From: Clostridia bacterium
GTDB lineage: Bacteria > Bacillota_A > Clostridia > Lachnospirales > Cellulosilyticaceae
Assembly (NCBI GenBank): GCA_029239935.1
Contig: JARBTY010000120.1
Coordinates: forward strand, 1-8,862
Reading direction: 5' to 3'
DNA: 8,862 nucleotides
Below the pieces are notes generated by a model that worked only from the letters and a program-made list of their open reading frames with translations, ran no database searches and was not told the origin of the DNA. The stretch's first letter is position 1; the number at the start of each line of letters is the position of its first letter. Below are positions 5,633 to 8,862 of the stretch, one piece after another. The position numbers and the translations under genes are program-made.

Positions 5633-7261
5633 CTAATTTTGGGCGACCATCATAAGTTTAGGAATAATTTGTTGTTTTCTGGAATAAACATCCGGTAGAA
5701 AAATGCTGTCATCTGTCTTATAAAGTCCAAAGGCATGCTCTGCTAACCAACGTTCTTTGCCTACAGCTAACAATTCGGTACCGCCGATGATAATATCTGT
5801 AACCATAAGAAGAGAAAGGTCAAGATTTTCTTTGTTTTCCAGAGATTTCATTTCATTTAGAATAGAGTCCTTGAGGCTGAATAAACTTTTGAAGTCACCG
5901 GTGTTGACCTGAGAAACACTGATATTGTATTTGCCGATTGTAAAGTGCTTGCGGTCCATATAAAGGAGTTCATCCGCGGACACACCCTCAAGAGATGTAG
6001 CGGCTCCGATAAGCTGGCTGCCATATTCATTAATATCTACTTCAGCAATTTGAGCTAATTTTTTTGCAATACGGATATCATCTGCTGTACAGGTAGGTGA
6101 TTTGAAAATGAGAGTATCTGATAAAATAGCACTTAGCATAAGACCGGCAATCTGTTTTGGGGGCATAACATTGTAGTCTTCATACATTTTTCCAATAATG
6201 GTACAGGTACATCCAACTGGTTCAGCTCTTATAAATACAGGAATACCTGTATCAATATTTGCAATGCGATGATGATCAATAATTTCCAGAATTTCAGCCT
6301 GTTCAATGCCGGAGGCACTTTGGTTTTTTTCATTATGATCTACAAGAATGACTTGCTTTTTCTGGATATTAATGAGGTGTCTTTTAGAAATAATGCCGCG
6401 GACTTGCCCTTCCTCATCTAATATAGGAAACTGTCTATGGGGACTTTCAAGCATCACTTCTTTGACCTCGTCCAAACTATCATCTGTACTGAAATAAATG
6501 ATATTTTGATTACTGATTAGATTTTTGATAGAGATACTTTGAGAAATCATTTTGATGGTTTTAAAGAAGGAGTAAGGCGTGTAGATCACTGCACAAGTCG
6601 TATTAAGAGGAATGGCAGGGTCAAGGTGTTCCATATTCTGATCCGTAATAATAACGCAGCCAGCACCGCATTTAAGAGCCATTTCAATAAGCTCATGATT
6701 TGAGCCTGTAATAATGATATCAGTGTCTTTAAATGGGGTTGTGCTGCTAATAGAAGCCGTTGTATAGACGTCGCCTAAAACATAAGCATGGGGGTACTTG
6801 CTGCCAAGGACTTTACCTTCTAATACGGCAGCAATATTAACAAAAGGCGTTTTATGATTTTTAAGGACACTACCGTCTGTAAGACCGATATAGGTTTTAG
6901 CAATATCAGAAATAGATATAACACCAGCCAGCTTATGATCGTGGTAAAGAATAGGAATCATTTGTCTTTTATGAGTCGTCATAATGTCCCAAGCTTTTTT
7001 GACGGAGTCAACCACATAGACTGGAGGAACCGCATAATAATTCATGTCACTAACTTGAGGTTTGATATTTTCTATCAATAAAGGTGTCTTAACATCAAAA
7101 TAATCGAGGGCAAACTGGGTTTCCTTAGTAATCTTTCCAAGTCTTGCAGCTTTGATATTTGTTACGCCCAAAACTCTTTTGAGATGAGCATACGCAATTG
7201 CTGAACAAATAGAATCGGTGTCGGGATTAATGTGTCCAAAAACATAAATTTTTTTTTCCAT
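5633..7261 (-). CDS. ppaC: CBS/DRTGG-containing manganese-dependent inorganic pyrophosphatase
   Basis: Family II (DHH) pyrophosphatases hydrolyse PPi to two Pi using Mn2+ or Co2+. ATG at 7261 is chosen over an upstream TTG at 7288 because AAGGAG (complement of 7268-7273) lies 6 nt before it and the protein then starts MEKKIYVFGHINPDTDS, at the usual DHH start. In the 542-residue product, metal ligands align with the Bacillus enzyme: His10, Asp14, Asp16, Asp308 (VDHN), His330 (DHH 329-331) and Asp382 (SDT), and the DHHA2 substrate motif SRKQQ is at 527-531. About 230 extra residues sit between Asp16 and Asp308: CBS1 (about 70-125), a DRTGG-like domain (about 130-240) and CBS2 (about 245-300). 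The characterised clostridial homologue is inhibited by AMP and ADP and activated by Ap4A. It is divergent from purA. Confidence 0.95.
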   Translation of the reverse strand: MEKKIYVFGHINPDTDSICSAIAYAHLKRVLGVTNIKAARLGKITKETQFALDYFDVKTPLLIENIKPQVSDMNYYAVPPVYVVDSVKKAWDIMTTHKRQMIPILYHDHKLAGVISISDIAKTYIGLTDGSVLKNHKTPFVNIAAVLEGKVLGSKYPHAYVLGDVYTTASISSTTPFKDTDIIITGSNHELIEMALKCGAGCVIITDQNMEHLDPAIPLNTTCAVIYTPYSFFKTIKMISQSISIKNLISNQNIIYFSTDDSLDEVKEVMLESPHRQFPILDEEGQVRGIISKRHLINIQKKQVILVDHNEKNQSASGIEQAEILEIIDHHRIANIDTGIPVFIRAEPVGCTCTIIGKMYEDYNVMPPKQIAGLMLSAILSDTLIFKSPTCTADDIRIAKKLAQIAEVDINEYGSQLIGAATSLEGVSADELLYMDRKHFTIGKYNISVSQVNTGDFKSLFSLKDSILNEMKSLENKENLDLSLLMVTDIIIGGTELLAVGKERWLAEHAFGLYKTDDSIFLPDVYSRKQQIIPKLMMVAQN

Positions 7262-7298
7262 AAAAAGCTCCTTTACTGTTAAATACAACTATTAAATT

Positions 7299-7304
7299 AG
7301 TATA
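7299..7304 (-). promoter_or_regulatory. Candidate -10 element for the pyrophosphatase gene
   Basis: On the - strand TATACT lies 38 nt upstream of the start codon, within a perfect 10-bp palindrome TAGTATACTA (7298-7307). The hexamer 17 nt further upstream (TTATTT) is a poor -35, so the call is tentative; the whole spacer is AT-rich and chance matches are likely. Confidence 0.3.
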
Positions 7305-7424
7305 CTATGTATTAAATAATGAAATAATGACTTATAAAGTGTATTTTTAATGTAAAATAAACATAGCAATATCCCTATATATTGTCAACCTTTGAAGGGG
7401 AAAATAATCAAAAATTTCAAAAAT

Positions 7425-7468
7425 TATTTCGAACGTTTTTCTTTTAAAGTTAATAAATATTCGGTTTT
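7425..7468 (+). promoter_or_regulatory. Candidate PurR operator (paired PurBoxes) upstream of purA
   Basis: Two oppositely oriented elements resemble the Bacillus PurBox (AWWWCCGAACWWT). The left, TATTTCGAACGTT (7425-7437), matches 10 of 13 positions; the right, AATATTCGGTTTT (7456-7468), matches the reverse complement at 12 of 13. They are separated by 18 nt, close to the 16-17 nt known for Bacillus PurR sites. purA is a classical PurR target there. The pair lies just upstream of the purA promoter, where a bound repressor could block polymerase. Matches were scored by eye. Confidence 0.5.
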
Positions 7469-7471
7469 GTA

Positions 7472-7500
7472 TTGATTTATACTATAATGTTTGATATGAT
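7472..7500 (+). promoter_or_regulatory. Promoter of purA
   Basis: TTGATT (7472-7477), a 17-nt spacer and TATGAT (7495-7500) form a plausible sigma-A promoter. A perfect TATAAT at 7483-7488 is an alternative -10, but its 17-nt-upstream hexamer (TTCGGT) is a weak -35 and lies inside the right PurBox. Either places the start of transcription 30-45 nt before the purA ATG. The exact start cannot be decided from sequence. Confidence 0.5.
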
Positions 7501-7537
7501 AAACGTGTTTGAACGATATTGAAAGGATGTGTAAGCC

Positions 7538-8818
7538 ATGCCAACTAAAGTAATAATAGGCGCACAATGGGGAGATGAAGGAAAAGCAAAAATAATAGAT
7601 ATATTATCTGAAAAGGCAGATGTTGTAGTACGTTGCCAAGGTGGTAATAATGCAGGACATACTGTAGCAGTTAACGAAGAAGTCTATAAATTCCAGCTCA
7701 TACCTTCTGGAATACTATATCCAGGAAAACAATGTGTAGTAGGTAATGGTGTTGTAATAGATCCAGCAGGTATATTAGGAGAAATAGATAATTTAGTTAA
7801 TAAAGGCATAGATGTAAGTACACTTAGAATAAGTAACAGAGCACATATTGTAATGCCTTATCATAAAGCATTAGATAAAGCCAAAGAAGACCTCTCTGCG
7901 AAGGAAGGCAAAGATATTGGGACAACCATGAAAGGTATTGGACCTTGTTATATGGATAAGGCAGAAAGAACGGGTATTCGTTTCTGTGATTTGTACCATG
8001 AAGAGGTTTTTAAAGAAAAAGTAAGAACTAACGTAGCTGTTAAAAATAAAATGCTAAAATATGTCTATAATCAAGAGATACAGTTTGATGCAGAAGAAAT
8101 CATAGCAGAGTATCTTGAATATGCTAAAAGGCTCAAACCCCACGTGGAGGATACAACCGTTACGGTGTATGAAGCTATCAAAGAAGGTAAAGACGTCTTA
8201 TTTGAAGGGGCGCAAGGAACCCTTTTAGATTTAGATATAGGGACGTATCCTTATGTTACCTCGTCACATCCGGTAACTGGAGGCGCTTGTATAGGTGCTG
8301 GCATTGGACCTACTATGATCGATGAGTGTATTGGTGTTATGAAAGGTTATATTACCCGTGTAGGTAAAGGGCCTTTTCCTACAGAACTTGAAAATGAAAT
8401 AGGAGAACACATCAGACAAGAAGGCCACGAGTTTGGTACAGTAACAGGTCGTCCAAGACGATGTGGATGGTTTGATGCCGTTATTGGGGAGTTTGCAGTA
8501 AGGACAAGTGGACTTACTCAAATAGCGCTTAATAAAATTGATGTACTCAAAGATATAGAGACGATTAAAATTTGTACAGGCTATGAGTTTAAGGGCGCGG
8601 TGATTAACTATTTTCCAGCCAGCCTTGAAGATCTTGAACTTTGCAAACCAATCTATGAAGACATGGAAGGCTGGGGAGATATCTCACATATCAGGACATA
8701 TGAAGCCTTGCCTGAAAGTGTAAAAAAATATCTTGCAAGAATAGAAGAACTCTGTGGTTGTAAAATTACCATGGTAGGGGTTGGACCAAACAGAGATCAA
8801 AATATAGTTATAGCATAG
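7538..8818 (+). CDS. purA: Adenylosuccinate synthetase PurA
   Basis: PurA condenses IMP with aspartate using GTP, giving adenylosuccinate, the first committed step to AMP. The 426-residue length fits the family. The N-terminal loop is GAQWGDEGKAK (8-18) with catalytic Asp13; catalytic His41 lies in GGNNAGHTV; the IMP-site signature GIGPCYMDKAER (133-144) contains Lys141; GPFPTEL, GRPRRCGWFDAV and the guanine-binding NKID are in the C-terminal half; the end reads GVGPNRDQNIVIA. ATG at 7538 follows AAAGGATG (7522-7529). Residue 17 is alanine where the family loop is normally GKGK, an unusual change at the phosphate-binding loop. The first ~100 codons use ATA for 12 of 13 isoleucines, unlike the rest of the gene. 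A PurR-like operator precedes it, and it appears monocistronic, with a terminator directly after. Confidence 0.97.
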   Translation: MPTKVIIGAQWGDEGKAKIIDILSEKADVVVRCQGGNNAGHTVAVNEEVYKFQLIPSGILYPGKQCVVGNGVVIDPAGILGEIDNLVNKGIDVSTLRISNRAHIVMPYHKALDKAKEDLSAKEGKDIGTTMKGIGPCYMDKAERTGIRFCDLYHEEVFKEKVRTNVAVKNKMLKYVYNQEIQFDAEEIIAEYLEYAKRLKPHVEDTTVTVYEAIKEGKDVLFEGAQGTLLDLDIGTYPYVTSSHPVTGGACIGAGIGPTMIDECIGVMKGYITRVGKGPFPTELENEIGEHIRQEGHEFGTVTGRPRRCGWFDAVIGEFAVRTSGLTQIALNKIDVLKDIETIKICTGYEFKGAVINYFPASLEDLELCKPIYEDMEGWGDISHIRTYEALPESVKKYLARIEELCGCKITMVGVGPNRDQNIVIA

Positions 8819-8828
8819 AGATTCTTTA

Positions 8829-8856
8829 AAAGCGGCAGAGGTATATCTGCCGCTTT
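8829..8856 (+). terminator. Terminator after purA
   Basis: Bases 8829-8839 pair with 8846-8856 in an 11-bp stem with core AGCGGCAGA / TCTGCCGCT and a 6-nt loop. It begins 10 nt after the purA stop. The trailing T-run is short (CTTTATTA), so termination may be incomplete, but the GC-rich stem right after the gene is characteristic. Confidence 0.8.
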
Positions 8857-8862
8857 ATTAGT

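Noticed and set aside
6854..7081. Open frame of 75 codons on the + strand
   Set aside because: It is antisense to the CBS region of the pyrophosphatase with no recognisable domain.
7262..7288. Possible 9-residue N-terminal extension of the pyrophosphatase from a TTG at 7288
   Set aside because: The Shine-Dalgarno AAGGAG lies inside this stretch, 6 nt before ATG 7261, and the DHH domain starts right after that ATG.
7298..7307. Perfect 10-bp palindrome TAGTATACTA as a possible operator
   Set aside because: In such AT-rich spacer DNA a palindrome of this size is easily due to chance, and it coincides with a candidate -10 element; no second copy was found.
8264..8521. Open frame of 85 codons on the - strand, cysteine-rich at its N-terminus
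   Set aside because: It is antisense to conserved PurA sequence; the Cys pattern arises from complement of conserved codons, and no promoter or family match was seen.
1..8862. Search for CRISPR repeats, tRNA genes, insertion sequences, phage or toxin-antitoxin genes
   Set aside because: No regularly spaced repeats, tRNA-like cloverleaf, transposase frame or small toxin-antitoxin pair could be seen; the window reads as ordinary chromosomal core genes.

Overview
The window looks like a chromosomal segment of a low-GC Firmicute, most likely an anaerobic member of the Clostridia. The supporting signs are AT-rich spacers, strong purine-rich Shine-Dalgarno sites, a MecA adaptor of the clostridial type, a short (433-residue) anaerobe-type ThiC, a DUF1858 redox-disulfide protein and a family II pyrophosphatase carrying CBS and DRTGG domains. 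No mobile element, phage gene, CRISPR array, tRNA or rRNA is visible.

Layout. (1) 1-609: the 3' part of mecA, cut by the window edge, followed by a long hairpin terminator. (2) 713-5287: a thiamine operon on the + strand. It has a sigma-A-type promoter, a TPP riboswitch (765-846), an intrinsic terminator (872-903), then thiC, thiM, thiE, a HAD-family phosphatase gene and thiD. Genes are tightly packed (11-nt gap, 14-nt overlap, 4-nt overlap, 17-nt gap), and the operon ends in a strong hairpin that can serve both strands. (3) 5316-5608, - strand: a 70-residue DUF1858 protein with its own near-consensus promoter, convergent with the thi operon. (4) 5633-7261, - strand: a CBS/DRTGG-regulated Mn-dependent inorganic pyrophosphatase. 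(5) 7262-7537: a divergent AT-rich intergenic region with a candidate PurR operator and promoters. (6) 7538-8818: purA (adenylosuccinate synthetase), followed by a terminator.

How the genes work together. ThiC makes HMP-P from AIR, ThiD phosphorylates it to HMP-PP, ThiM phosphorylates salvaged hydroxyethylthiazole, and ThiE joins the two to give thiamine phosphate. The thiazole synthesis genes (thiS/F/G/H) and thiL are not in the window, so this locus alone supports de novo pyrimidine plus salvaged thiazole. The HAD gene sits where a thiamine-phosphate (or HMP-phosphate) phosphatase could act. The operon should be shut off by TPP through transcription attenuation. PurA and the nucleotide-sensing pyrophosphatase are divergently arranged and may share a link to adenine nucleotide status, but that is inference.

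Most of the window is ordinary core metabolism. I do not see a clearly new biological system. The best leads are the architecture of the thi leader (a repeated P1 strand and a second hairpin competing for the terminator arm), the unassigned HAD enzyme, a PurR-like operator before purA, and a sharp change of isoleucine codon use plus an unusual residue inside purA.
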